A stretch of DNA of 64,000 bases from Mycolicibacterium bacteremicum (GCF_943913955.1 NZ_CALUAE010000006.1:1-64000); one strand, 5' to 3'. Counted from the first letter of the stretch, positions 9,011-19,295 are shown. Program-made: numbers and translations. The notes: generated from the letters alone by a model not told the origin.

Positions 9011-10286
9011 CCTGGCGGGCCGCACCGTCGGCATCTGGGGCCTGGGCAAGGAGGGGCTGTCGATGGCCCGGACCGCGGCCGCCCACGGTGCCGCACGCAT
9101 CGTCGCGGTGGACGACCGCGCGATCGACGGTACCGCGCCGGATATCGACCGGCTGACTGTCCACTACGGTCCCGAGGCGCCGAACCTGTTGCGCGACACC
9201 GATATCGTGTACGTCAGCCCCGGGGTGCCCTGGCAACACCCGGTCTTCGACGACATGCGGCGCAACGGTCCGCAGGTGTCCAGCGCCGCGGACTGGTTCA
9301 TGGCGCGCCACGGCTCCCAGACCATCGGCGTGACCGGCACCAAGGGCAAGAGCACCACAGCGTCATTTCTGGCCCATCTGCTGGTGAGCCTCGGTGTGCC
9401 GGCCGTCGCGGCGGGCAACATCGGCACCCCGCTGTCAGACCTGACCCCGGCGGCGGGACAGTGCGTGGTGGCCGAACTCTCCAGCCAGCAGTGCGCGCTG
9501 CTGCGCACGTCGCCGGCGGTGGCCGTGATCACCAACCTCTACCAGGACCACCTCGACTGGCACGGCGATGTGGCGTCCTATTACGCCGCCAAGGCGACCG
9601 TCTTCACGCACGGGGCCCGGGTGCTGGTCACCACCGCCGGCGTCACCGCCGCGCTGCGCGGGATCGGCATCGACACCTTCCCGCCGGTGCGCGAACTGGC
9701 GCCCGCTGCGATACACCGGCCCGCCGGGGATTCGGTCCTGAGCTACCCGCACAACGCCGTCAACGCCGCCCTCGCCGCACTGGCTGCCGCCGAAGTGCTC
9801 GGCAGGGCGGTGACCGATGCCGAGATCGACTCCGCGGCAGCAACATTCGCGGGCCTTCCGCACCGCTTGCAGACCGTGCGGCGGACCGCCGGCATCCGAT
9901 GGATCGACGACACGCTGGCCACCACCGGGGAGAGCGTGGTTGCCGCATTGTCGGCGATGCCGGCCGAAGAGGAGATCGCCCTGATCGTCGGCGGGATGGA
10001 CCGGTCACTGGACTACCGTCAGGTCGACGAGTTCCTGTGCGCGGGCACCCGCCGGGTCACGCTGATCCAGGGCCCCACCAACGGTGCGTCGATCGGCGTC
10101 GAGTTCGCCCGCACGCACCCCGACCGCACCCGCCGGGTGCGCGATCTGGATGAGGCCGTCCGCGTGGCCGCGGGCCTTGCCGGCGTCGAGGTGGTCCTGC
10201 TCTCACCCGGGGCGGCCAGCTATGACCTGTACCGCAATTACGAAGCCAAAGGCGCAGCTTTCTGCGCTGTCATCGACACGCTCTAA
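9003..10286 (+). CDS. murD2: UDP-N-acetylmuramoyl-L-alanine--L-glutamate ligase MurD2
   Basis: 427 residues, Mur-ligase architecture. An N-terminal Rossmann-like domain (GIWGLGKEGLS at about 11-21) is followed by a central ATPase with P-loop TGTKGKST at 111-118 and the motif NLYQDHLDWHG, then a C-terminal domain with LIVGGMDRSLDY and LLSPGAASYDLY. It would add L-Glu (not D-Glu) to UDP-MurNAc-L-Ala, giving the MurL substrate. I call MurD2 rather than MurD because of the neighbouring murL and because the usual murD lies in the dcw cluster. The ATG at 9003 is inside the end of murL. The stop at 10286 is 9 bp before uvrC. Confidence 0.85.
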   Translation: MTDLAGRTVGIWGLGKEGLSMARTAAAHGAARIVAVDDRAIDGTAPDIDRLTVHYGPEAPNLLRDTDIVYVSPGVPWQHPVFDDMRRNGPQVSSAADWFMARHGSQTIGVTGTKGKSTTASFLAHLLVSLGVPAVAAGNIGTPLSDLTPAAGQCVVAELSSQQCALLRTSPAVAVITNLYQDHLDWHGDVASYYAAKATVFTHGARVLVTTAGVTAALRGIGIDTFPPVRELAPAAIHRPAGDSVLSYPHNAVNAALAALAAAEVLGRAVTDAEIDSAAATFAGLPHRLQTVRRTAGIRWIDDTLATTGESVVAALSAMPAEEEIALIVGGMDRSLDYRQVDEFLCAGTRRVTLIQGPTNGASIGVEFARTHPDRTRRVRDLDEAVRVAAGLAGVEVVLLSPGAASYDLYRNYEAKGAAFCAVIDTL

Positions 10287-10295
10287 CCTGGACCC

Positions 10296-12350
10296 GTGCC
10301 CGATCCCGCGACCTACCGCCCGGCACCTGGTTCGATTCCCGTCGAACCCGGCGTCTATCGGTTCCGCGATCCACACGGACGGGTCATCTACGTCGGCAAG
10401 GCCAAGAGCCTGCGCAGCCGGCTGAACTCCTACTTCGCCGATCTGTCGGCGCTGGCACCGCGAACGCGTCAGATGGTGACCACCGCAGGCAGCGTCGAGT
10501 GGACCGTGGTGACCACCGAGGTCGAGGCACTGCAGCTCGAATACCTCTGGATCAAGGAATTCGATCCGCGGTTCAACATCCGCTACCGGGATGACAAGTC
10601 CTATCCGGTGCTCGCGGTCACCCTCAACGAGGAATACCCGCGACTGTTCGTCTACCGCGGGCCGCGCCGCAAGGGGGTCCGCTACTTCGGCCCCTATTCG
10701 CATGCCTGGGCCATCCGCGAGACGCTGGACCTGCTGACCCGGGTATTTCCCGCCCGCACCTGTTCCGGTGGCGTATTCAAGCGGCACAGCCAGATTGACC
10801 GACCCTGTCTGCTCGGCTACATCGACAAATGCTCGGCACCCTGCGTCGGCAAGGTCGACGCCGCGACGCACCGCAGGATCGTCGAGGATTTCTGCGACTT
10901 CCTGGCCGGCAAGACCGACCGGTTGGTGCGCGACCTCGAAAAGCAGATGAACGCCGCAGCAGAGGAACTGGACTTCGAACGTGCGGCGCGGTTGCGCGAC
11001 GACATCGGGGCGCTGCGTCGCGCGCTGGAGAAGCAGACCGTGGTGTTCGGTGACGGCACCGACGCCGATGTGGTGGCCTTCGCCGACGATGAGCTGGAGG
11101 CGGCCGTACAGGTGTTCCATGTGCGCGGCGGCCGGGTGCGCGGCCAGCGCGGGTGGGTGGTCGAGAAGTCGAACGAGCCAGGAGCGGACGGCCAGGAGTA
11201 CCTGGTCGAGCAGTTCCTCACCCAGTTCTACGGCGACCAGGCCGAATTGGACGGCGGTGGTTCCGGCACCGCGTCCGGTGCGGACGAGGCGACCACACCG
11301 GTGCCCCGTGAGGTGCTGGTGCCGGTGCTGCCCGACAATGCCGACGAACTGGCCACCTGGCTGAGCGAACTGCGCGGCTCCCGGGTCCGGTTGCGCGTCC
11401 CGGTGCGCGGCGACAAGAAGGCGCTCGCCGAGACCGTGCACCGCAACGCCAAGGAGGCCCTTGCGCAGCACAAACTCAAGCGCGCCGGCGATTTCAACGC
11501 CAGATCGGCTGCACTGCAGAGCATTCAGGAGTTCCTGGATCTGGCGGATGCGCCGTTGCGGATCGAATGCGTCGACATCAGCCATGTCCAGGGCACCGAT
11601 GTGGTCGCCTCGCTGGTGGTGTTCGAGGACGGGCTGCCGCGCAAGTCCGACTACCGGCACTACTCGATCCGCGAGGCCGCCGGCGACGGCCGATCCGACG
11701 ACGTCGCCTCCATCGCCGAGGTCACCCGCCGCCGCTTCGCCCGTCACATCGCCGATGTCGAACAACCGATGGTGGCCGAGGGCAAATCGCGCCGGTTCGC
11801 CTATCCGCCGAACCTCTTCGTCGTCGACGGCGGCGCGCCGCAGGTCAATGCCGCCCAAGCCGCCCTCGACGATCTCGGCATCACCGACGTCGCGGTCATC
11901 GGCCTGGCGAAACGCCTCGAGGAGGTGTGGGTCCCGAACGAGAGCGACCCGGTGATCATGCCGCGCACCAGCGAGGGGCTCTATCTGCTGCAGCGCATCC
12001 GCGATGAGGCGCACCGTTTCGCCATCACCTTCCACCGCAGCAAGCGCTCCAAACGGATGACGGCCTCGGCGCTGGATTCGGTGCGCGGGCTGGGCGAGCA
12101 CCGTCGCAAGGCGCTGGTGACACACTTCGGTTCGGTGGCCCGGCTGCGGGCCGCCAGCGTCGAGGAGATCACCGCGGTGCCCGGAATCGGCGTCGCGACG
12201 GCCCAGGCGGTGTTGGCCGCGCTCGGGGCGCCCACCGATGCACCGACCGACGCCGCGGTCGTTTCCGACACGCCGGAACCATTTGTGAACAATGATCGTG
12301 ACCACACGCAGGACGAATCGTCCGCACAGACCGAGACAACGACGGGGTGA
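10296..12350 (+). CDS. uvrC: Excinuclease ABC subunit C
   Basis: 684 residues. UvrC makes both incisions around bulky DNA lesions after UvrA/UvrB loading. In order: a GIY-YIG nuclease (about 16-100, GVYRFRD..GRVIYVGKA), a cysteine-containing region (RTCSGGVFKRH...CLLGYIDKCSAPC), a UVR domain that meets UvrB (about 205-240), an RNase H-like nuclease (about 415-570, with ECVDISHVQG and VVDGGAPQV), and tandem helix-hairpin-helix motifs at about 605-650 (ALDSVRGLGEHRRKAL, VPGIGVATA). The GTG start gives the family N-terminus MPDPATYRPAPGSIP. The last 4 bases overlap rapZ. Confidence 0.97.
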   Translation: MPDPATYRPAPGSIPVEPGVYRFRDPHGRVIYVGKAKSLRSRLNSYFADLSALAPRTRQMVTTAGSVEWTVVTTEVEALQLEYLWIKEFDPRFNIRYRDDKSYPVLAVTLNEEYPRLFVYRGPRRKGVRYFGPYSHAWAIRETLDLLTRVFPARTCSGGVFKRHSQIDRPCLLGYIDKCSAPCVGKVDAATHRRIVEDFCDFLAGKTDRLVRDLEKQMNAAAEELDFERAARLRDDIGALRRALEKQTVVFGDGTDADVVAFADDELEAAVQVFHVRGGRVRGQRGWVVEKSNEPGADGQEYLVEQFLTQFYGDQAELDGGGSGTASGADEATTPVPREVLVPVLPDNADELATWLSELRGSRVRLRVPVRGDKKALAETVHRNAKEALAQHKLKRAGDFNARSAALQSIQEFLDLADAPLRIECVDISHVQGTDVVASLVVFEDGLPRKSDYRHYSIREAAGDGRSDDVASIAEVTRRRFARHIADVEQPMVAEGKSRRFAYPPNLFVVDGGAPQVNAAQAALDDLGITDVAVIGLAKRLEEVWVPNESDPVIMPRTSEGLYLLQRIRDEAHRFAITFHRSKRSKRMTASALDSVRGLGEHRRKALVTHFGSVARLRAASVEEITAVPGIGVATAQAVLAALGAPTDAPTDAAVVSDTPEPFVNNDRDHTQDESSAQTETTTG

Positions 12351-13240
12351 CAGTCCAGGGCATGAGCGAGGAATCAGGTATCGACGTCGTCCTGGTCACC
12401 GGGTTGTCCGGTGCCGGCCGGGGCACCGCCGCCAAGGTGCTCGAGGATCTGGGCTGGTACGTGGCCGACAACCTGCCGCCGGAACTGATCGCCCGGATGG
12501 TGGATCTGGGGCTGGCGGCCGGGTCGCGGATCACCCAGTTGGCGCTGGTGATGGACGTGCGCTCGCGCGGGTTCACCGGTGACCTCGATTCGGTGCGCAA
12601 TGAGCTCGCCACCCGGGGAATCACCCCGCGCGTGCTGTTCATGGAGGCCGCCGACGACATCCTGGTCCGACGCTACGAGCAGAACCGTCGCAGTCATCCG
12701 TTGCAGGGCAACCAGACTCTGGCCGAGGGCATCGCCGCGGAGCGGTCCATGCTGGCGCCGGTGCGTGCCACCGCGGACCTGGTGATCGACACCTCCAAGC
12801 TGGCGGTGCCCGCGCTGCGGGAGAGCATCGAGCGGGCCTTCGGCGGTGAGGCCGTCGCCGAGACGAATGTCACCGTCGAGTCGTTCGGCTACAAGTACGG
12901 GCTGCCGATGGATGCCGACACCGTCATGGACGTCCGCTTCCTGCCCAATCCGCACTGGGTGGACGAACTACGCCCGCACACCGGCCAGCACCCGGCGGTC
13001 CGGGATTTCGTGCTCGGTCAGGACGGCGCCGCGGAGTTCCTGGATACCTACCATCGGCTGTTGGAGGTGGTGATCGACGGCTACCGCCGGGAGGGGAAGC
13101 GCTACATGACGGTGGCGATCGGCTGCACCGGCGGCAAGCACCGCAGCGTGGCGATCGCCGAGGCGCTGGCCGGCCTGCTCGAGCAGGGCGACGAGAAGTT
13201 GACGGTGCGCGCACTGCACCGGGATCTGGGCCGCGAGTGA
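12347..13240 (+). CDS. rapZ: RapZ/YvcJ family nucleotide-binding protein
   Basis: 297 residues. In enterobacteria RapZ controls a small RNA acting on glmS; the actinobacterial role is less clear, and the family binds and hydrolyses nucleotides. The P-loop reads GLSGAGRGT (residues 19-27), with arginine where the Walker A lysine normally is, so nucleotide use may differ. The C-terminal domain has the conserved stretches DVRFLPNPHW, YMTVAIGCTGGKHRS and VRALHRDLGR. The GTG start overlaps the uvrC stop (GTGA); an ATG 15 nt further in (12362) is possible. The rapZ-yvcK-whiA trio is conserved across Gram-positive bacteria. Confidence 0.93.
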   Translation: MTVQGMSEESGIDVVLVTGLSGAGRGTAAKVLEDLGWYVADNLPPELIARMVDLGLAAGSRITQLALVMDVRSRGFTGDLDSVRNELATRGITPRVLFMEAADDILVRRYEQNRRSHPLQGNQTLAEGIAAERSMLAPVRATADLVIDTSKLAVPALRESIERAFGGEAVAETNVTVESFGYKYGLPMDADTVMDVRFLPNPHWVDELRPHTGQHPAVRDFVLGQDGAAEFLDTYHRLLEVVIDGYRREGKRYMTVAIGCTGGKHRSVAIAEALAGLLEQGDEKLTVRALHRDLGRE

Positions 13241-13248
13241 GGTCACGC

Positions 13249-13306
13249 AGACGAGCGCGAGTGAGGATCGCAGCGAGGTACGAGCGAGGACCGGAGCGAG
13301 CGGGAG
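13249..13306. repeat. GAGCG-rich intergenic spacer
   Basis: The rapZ-yvcK gap is almost entirely made of GAGCG/GCGAG-type units (for example ACGAGCG, GCAGCGAGG, CCGGAGCGAGCGGGAG). A similar stretch is found, inverted, at 28388-28427 between opcA and zwf. It looks like a dispersed mycobacterial spacer repeat; its function is unknown. It also places a purine-rich ribosome site before yvcK. Confidence 0.4.
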
Positions 13307-13313
13307 TCAAGAC

Positions 13314-14381
13314 ATGAGCCCCCGCATCGTTGCCCTCGGCGGCGGCCACGGCCTCTACGCCACCCTGTCGGCGGCCCGCCGACTCAGCCCGCACGTGACG
13401 GCCGTCGTGACTGTCGCCGACGACGGCGGCTCCTCGGGCCGGCTGCGCAGCGAACTGGACGTCATCCCACCCGGTGATCTGCGAATGGCGTTGGCGGCGC
13501 TGGCTTCCGACAGCCCGCACGGCCGGCTGTGGGCGACCATCATCCAACACCGGTTCGGCGGCAGCGGCGCGCTGGCCGGCCACCCGATCGGCAACCTGAT
13601 GCTGGCCGGGCTGCAGGAGGTGCTGGCCGATCCGGTCGCCGCCCTCGACGAGCTGGGCCGGATCCTGGACCTCAAGGGCCGGGTGCTGCCGATGTGCCCG
13701 CTGGCGCTGCAGATCGAGGCCGACGTCGCCGGACTGGAATCCGACCCGCGCATGTTCCGGGTCATCCGCGGTCAGGTTGCGGTGGCGACCACCGTGGGGC
13801 AGGTGCGCCGGGTGCGGTTGCTGCCCGGTGATCCGCCGGCCACCCGCCAGGCCGTCGACGCCATCATGTCCGCCGATCTGGTGGTGTTGGGCCCGGGCTC
13901 CTGGTTCACCAGTGTCATCCCGCACGTCCTGGTACCGGGACTGGCCACCGCCCTGAACGCGACGACGGCCCGCCGGGCGCTGGTGCTCAATCTGGCCGCC
14001 GAACCGGGGGAGACCGCCGGGTTCTCCGCCGAACGGCACATCCACGTGCTCGCCCAGCACGCACCCGGTTTCCGGGTCGACGAGATCATCATCGACGCGG
14101 CCCGGGTGCCCAGCGATCGTGAGCGCGAGCAACTCGCCCGCACCGCGACCCTTTTGGGTGCTCAAGTCGAGTTTGCCGACGTTTCCAGACCTGGTACACA
14201 GTTACATGACCCGTCGATGTTGGCCGCCGCGCTGGAGGGTGTGCGGGTGCGCGGCCCGGTGCACGGCGGCGCCGGTGACCAACCGACGGCCCCCTCACCG
14301 GCGCGGCCGGGCGATTTGCATCACGGAGAGCACGGGCAGCGATCAATGAACGGACCAAGGGGGGACGACTCGTGGCGATGA
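13314..14381 (+). CDS. yvcK: YvcK/CuvA family protein (CofD-like fold)
   Basis: 355 residues. YvcK binds UDP-sugars and is needed for normal cell-wall growth on gluconeogenic carbon in Bacillus; the mycobacterial homologue CuvA is tied to cell-wall homeostasis. Visible motifs are LGGGHGLYATLSA at the N-terminus, VADDGGSSGRLR (about 39-50), PPGDLRMALAAL, and the GHPIGNLMLAGL segment. The C-terminal 35 residues are low-complexity and look disordered. The stop overlaps the whiA start (ATGA at 14378). Confidence 0.93.
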   Translation: MSPRIVALGGGHGLYATLSAARRLSPHVTAVVTVADDGGSSGRLRSELDVIPPGDLRMALAALASDSPHGRLWATIIQHRFGGSGALAGHPIGNLMLAGLQEVLADPVAALDELGRILDLKGRVLPMCPLALQIEADVAGLESDPRMFRVIRGQVAVATTVGQVRRVRLLPGDPPATRQAVDAIMSADLVVLGPGSWFTSVIPHVLVPGLATALNATTARRALVLNLAAEPGETAGFSAERHIHVLAQHAPGFRVDEIIIDAARVPSDREREQLARTATLLGAQVEFADVSRPGTQLHDPSMLAAALEGVRVRGPVHGGAGDQPTAPSPARPGDLHHGEHGQRSMNGPRGDDSWR

Positions 14382-15355
14382 CGGCCGAGGTCAAGGACGA
14401 GCTGAGCCGCCTGAGTGTGAACTCGGTCAGCGCGCGGCGTGCCGAGGTGTCGGCGCTGCTGCGGTTCGCGGGCGGTCTGCACATCGTCGCGGGCCGGGTG
14501 GTCGTGGAGGCCGAGGTCGACCTCGGCATCATCGCCCGCCGGCTGCGCAAGGACATCTACGACCTGTACGGCTACAACGCCGTCGTGCACGTGCTGTCGG
14601 CCAGCGGCATCCGCAAGAGCACCCGGTACGTGGTCCGGGTCGCCAAGGACGGTGAGGCGCTGGCGCGCCAGACCGGTCTGCTCGACCTGCGTGGCCGTCC
14701 GGTGCGCGGGCTGCCCGCGCAGGTGGTCGGCGGCAGCGTCACCGATGCCGAAGCGGCTTGGCGCGGAGCCTTTTTGGCGCACGGTTCGCTGACCGAGCCG
14801 GGCCGGTCCTCGGCGCTGGAGGTCAGCTGCCCGGGGCCCGAGGCGGCGCTCGCGCTGGTCGGTGCGGCCCGTCGGCTCGGCATCAGCGCCAAGGCCCGCG
14901 AGGTGCGCGGCAGCGACCGTGTGGTGGTCCGCGACGGTGAGGCGATCGGCGCGCTGCTCACCCGGATGGGCGCCCAGGACACCCGGTTGACGTGGGAGGA
15001 GCGCCGGATGCGGCGCGAGGTCAGGGCGACCGCCAATCGGCTGGCCAACTTCGACGACGCCAACCTGCGCCGCTCGGCCCGCGCCGCGGTGGCCGCCGCC
15101 GCCCGGGTGGAACGCGCGCTGCACATCCTGGGCGACACCGTGCCGGATCACCTCGCCCAGGCCGGCCGCCTGCGGGTCGAGCACCGGCAGGCCTCGCTGG
15201 AGGAACTGGGCCGGCTGGCGGAACCGCCGATGACCAAAGACGCAGTGGCCGGGCGGATCCGGCGGTTGCTGTCGATGGCCGATCGCAAGGCCAAGCAGGA
15301 CGGTATCCCCGACACCGAGTCCGCGGTCACCCCGGATCTGCTCGACGAGGCCTGA
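14378..15355 (+). CDS. whiA: WhiA sporulation/division regulator homologue
   Basis: 325 residues from ATG 14378 (MTAEVKDELSRL). A GTG two codons upstream is less likely, because family members start at this methionine and the ATGA overlap with yvcK gives coupling. WhiA joins an N-terminal LAGLIDADG-derived domain (about 10-200) that has lost nuclease activity to a C-terminal helix-turn-helix (about 225-310, with RATANRLANFDDANLRRS and RHQASLEELG-type stretches). In Streptomyces it works with WhiB to switch on division genes; in mycobacteria the gene is retained and its targets are less defined. Confidence 0.94.
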   Translation: MTAEVKDELSRLSVNSVSARRAEVSALLRFAGGLHIVAGRVVVEAEVDLGIIARRLRKDIYDLYGYNAVVHVLSASGIRKSTRYVVRVAKDGEALARQTGLLDLRGRPVRGLPAQVVGGSVTDAEAAWRGAFLAHGSLTEPGRSSALEVSCPGPEAALALVGAARRLGISAKAREVRGSDRVVVRDGEAIGALLTRMGAQDTRLTWEERRMRREVRATANRLANFDDANLRRSARAAVAAAARVERALHILGDTVPDHLAQAGRLRVEHRQASLEELGRLAEPPMTKDAVAGRIRRLLSMADRKAKQDGIPDTESAVTPDLLDEA

Positions 15356-15400
15356 ACGTCCCGCGGCCGAGCAGGCCCATAGTTCCGAAGGCGTGCCGCG

Positions 15401-17176
15401 ATGAAACTGATCCTCGTGTTGATCCGCCCCTACCGGTGGATGGTGGCCGGCATCTTGGCGGTGCTACTCGTGCAGATCGCGATGGGCCTGGCCGCGCCCT
15501 GGCCGCTGAAGGTGGTATTGGACAGCGTCGTCGGCGACCACCCCCTGCCCGGCTGGTTGCACGGGCTGCTGCAGCCGATCCTCGGTGGCGAGGGCAAGAT
15601 GCACATCGCCGGCCTCGCCGCGATCATGGTCATCGCCATTGCGCTGGTCGCCGCCGTCGCCACCTACATCGCCAACTATCTGACCGAGACCGTCGGGCAG
15701 CGCATCGGCAACGATCTGCGTACCCGGGCCTACCACCATCTCCAGCAACTGTCGCTCAACTATTTCGACACCCACCGCGTCGGGCCCATCCTGAGCACGC
15801 TGACCGACGACGTCGACACCATCCAGGGCTTCGCCTCGGCCTCGACGCTCGGAATCGCGACCGACCTGCTGACCATCGTCGGGATGCTGTCGCTGATGCT
15901 GTGGCTGCAGTGGGATTTCACCCTCGTCGCGCTGGCGGTGGCGCCCCTGTTGCTGCTGTTCGTCTCCCGGATCCGAAAGGCGGTCAAGGCCGCCACCCAC
16001 GAGGTGCGTCGCCGGGAATCGGACATCGTGGCCGTCGCGGAGGAGGGTCTGCAGTCCATCCGGGTGGTGAAGGCGTTCGACCGCGAGGAATTGCAGGAAC
16101 GTCAGCTCGCCCTGGCTGGGCAGCAGGCGGTGGACGCCGCGCTCAACGCCCGTCGGGTCAAATCTGTCGTGTCACCGATCGTTTCCGTGGTGGTCGCCGC
16201 ATGCACGGCATTGGTGCTGTGGCGCGGCTCGGCACTCATCCTCGCGGGTGCGATGACGGTGGGCACCCTGACCGTGTTCATCTCGTACCTGGCGTCATTC
16301 TTCAAACCGGTCCAGGACCTGGCCAAACTGACCAACACCATCGCAATGGCCTCGGTCGGCGTGGACCGGGTCAACGCTCTGCTGACCGCCGAGACCACCG
16401 TCGAGGAAAAGCCCGACGCCGTCGATCCGCCGCGCATCAAGGGCGCCATCTCCTTCGAGCGGGTGGCCTTCAGTTATGACGTCGAGATTCCCGTGCTGCG
16501 CGATGTGACGTTCCAGGTCGAACCCGGTCAACTGGTCGGTGTCGTCGGGCATACGGGTAGCGGGAAGTCCAGTCTGGTCAGCCTGATCCCACGGTTCTAT
16601 GACCCGAGCGTCGGGACCGTGCGGATAGACGGGCTCGACCTGCGCGACTACCAACTGCACGGACTGCGCCGACAGATCGCCTACGTGTTGCAGGACACGG
16701 TGCTGTTCCGCGGAACAATCCGCGACAACATCGCTTTCGGTAGGCCCGAGGCCGAGCACGACGAGATCGTCGAGGTGGCGAAATTGGCCAACGCGCACGA
16801 GTTCATCTCCGAGATGCCGCAGGGCTACGACAGCCCGGTCGGCGAACGCGGGCTGACCCTCTCCGGAGGTCAGCGTCAGCGCATCGGTATCGCACGGGCA
16901 CTGATCCGCGACAGCCCCATCCTGATCCTCGACGAGCCAACCGCCGCACTGGACGCCGAATCCGAGCGACTGGTGATGTCGGCGTTGCAGCGGCTGATGT
17001 CGAACCGCACGGTGATCACGATTGCCCACCGGCTCAGCACCATTCGTGACGCGGACAAGATCGTGGTGCTGGAGGAAGGCCGGGTGGTCGAGGAGGGGAC
17101 CCACAATCAGTTGCTGACCGCGGGCGGACGATACGCCGACCTGCACCGCATACAGTACGAGGACAACACCCAGTGA
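15401..17176 (+). CDS. ABC exporter, fused membrane and ATPase domains
   Basis: 591 residues, type-IV (MsbA-like) half transporter that should work as a homodimer. Six membrane segments lie in about residues 10-320. The ATPase follows, with Walker A GHTGSGKSS (383-391), signature LSGGQ (487-491), Walker B/D-loop ILILDEPTAALD (507-518), and the H-loop in IAHRLST. The substrate is unknown; the family exports lipids, drugs or peptides. It is translationally coupled to the downstream phospholipase-D-like gene (GTGA, 17173-17176). The pair sits between whiA and gap, a place where mycobacterial gene content varies. Confidence 0.93.
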   Translation: MKLILVLIRPYRWMVAGILAVLLVQIAMGLAAPWPLKVVLDSVVGDHPLPGWLHGLLQPILGGEGKMHIAGLAAIMVIAIALVAAVATYIANYLTETVGQRIGNDLRTRAYHHLQQLSLNYFDTHRVGPILSTLTDDVDTIQGFASASTLGIATDLLTIVGMLSLMLWLQWDFTLVALAVAPLLLLFVSRIRKAVKAATHEVRRRESDIVAVAEEGLQSIRVVKAFDREELQERQLALAGQQAVDAALNARRVKSVVSPIVSVVVAACTALVLWRGSALILAGAMTVGTLTVFISYLASFFKPVQDLAKLTNTIAMASVGVDRVNALLTAETTVEEKPDAVDPPRIKGAISFERVAFSYDVEIPVLRDVTFQVEPGQLVGVVGHTGSGKSSLVSLIPRFYDPSVGTVRIDGLDLRDYQLHGLRRQIAYVLQDTVLFRGTIRDNIAFGRPEAEHDEIVEVAKLANAHEFISEMPQGYDSPVGERGLTLSGGQRQRIGIARALIRDSPILILDEPTAALDAESERLVMSALQRLMSNRTVITIAHRLSTIRDADKIVVLEEGRVVEEGTHNQLLTAGGRYADLHRIQYEDNTQ

Positions 17177-18189
17177 CCCGCTCGCTGATCATCCTTCCCG
17201 ACGACTCGGCGCAGCCCGTCCTGGACGCGATCGATGGAGCCACCCGCTCGGTGCGCATCAAGATGTTCGCCTTCAACCACAACGCGTTGCTGGCGGCGGT
17301 GATCGCGGCGCATCGGCGTGGGGTGTGGGTGAAGGTCATGTTGAACCCGGAACGCCGCGACGGTGAGACCGACAACGACGCCGCGCGGGAGCTACTGCAG
17401 CGATCCGGCATCGAGGTTCGCGCCAGCAACCCGGCCTTCGACCTGACCCATGAAAAATCGATGGTGATCGATGACCAGCACGCCTTCATCGAATCGTTGA
17501 ACTGGACCGACGAGAACTTCACCCACACCCGCGACTACGCGGTGGTCACCCCGAGTGCCTACGAGGTAGCCGAGATCATCGACTGTTTCGAAGCCGACTG
17601 GGCACGCGAGGAGTTCGATCCCGGTTCCGGCGCGCACCTGATCTGGTGCCCGTCCGGTGGCAGGCACCGCATCGCCGACTTCATCGACAGCGCCCGGCAC
17701 ACCCTGTTCCTGCAGAACGAGCGGTATCAGGACCCGGTGATCATCGAGCGCCTCGTCCGGGCGAAACGACGCGGAGTGAAAGTCCATGTGATGGCCCGCG
17801 CCGCGCACCACCTCAAGGACGGGAAACTGGTCGAGGGTGTCAGCGGAATGCGCATCCTCGACGACGTCGGTATCAAGATCCACCGCCTCAAACACATGAA
17901 ACTGCACGCCAAGATGATTCTGGCGGACCACGAGCGGGCCGTCGTCGGGTCGATCAATTTTTCTCCGGGCAGCTTCGATCATCGCCGTGAGCTGGCCATC
18001 GAGGTGACCGATCACGAAGTGACGGCCCGACTCGACAAGGTGGCGCACCACGACTGGAAGCACTCCGAGGCGATGGACCTGTCCGACGCCGGACTGATCG
18101 CCAACCTCACCGGGCGTGACCGGCGTGACGTCGATCAGCTCGCCCTGCACGATCCCGACGACAGGCCGTCCTTTGACCAACGCATCTGA
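17173..18189 (+). CDS. Phospholipase D / cardiolipin synthase-like protein
   Basis: 338 residues with two HKD-type catalytic motifs: THEKSMVIDDQHAFIES (about 95-111) and LHAKMILADHERAVVGSINF (about 239-258). Both have H-x-K-x4-D, so the two-motif active site looks intact. No signal peptide or long hydrophobic segment is seen, so the protein is probably cytoplasmic or peripheral. The family cleaves or exchanges phosphodiester head groups (phospholipids, cardiolipin) and some members cut nucleic acid. Coupling to the ABC exporter suggests a joint role in lipid handling; that is inference. Confidence 0.87.
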   Translation: MTRSLIILPDDSAQPVLDAIDGATRSVRIKMFAFNHNALLAAVIAAHRRGVWVKVMLNPERRDGETDNDAARELLQRSGIEVRASNPAFDLTHEKSMVIDDQHAFIESLNWTDENFTHTRDYAVVTPSAYEVAEIIDCFEADWAREEFDPGSGAHLIWCPSGGRHRIADFIDSARHTLFLQNERYQDPVIIERLVRAKRRGVKVHVMARAAHHLKDGKLVEGVSGMRILDDVGIKIHRLKHMKLHAKMILADHERAVVGSINFSPGSFDHRRELAIEVTDHEVTARLDKVAHHDWKHSEAMDLSDAGLIANLTGRDRRDVDQLALHDPDDRPSFDQRI

Positions 18190-18272
18190 CCAGCCTGCAC
18201 CTGCCGCAACCGGCACTACTAGGCTGACGTGCGAGCAGTTCACCGCGATTTCCCCACAACTAGGAGAGACAC

Positions 18273-19295
<1,023 letters not shown>

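Noticed and set aside
10203..12305. 700-codon minus-strand frame opposite uvrC
   Set aside because: Antisense shadow of a GC-rich gene; the composition is biased and no domain is recognisable, while uvrC on the plus strand is unambiguous.
14372..14377. GTG start of whiA two codons upstream
   Set aside because: Family N-termini align with the ATG at 14378, which also gives the ATGA overlap with yvcK.
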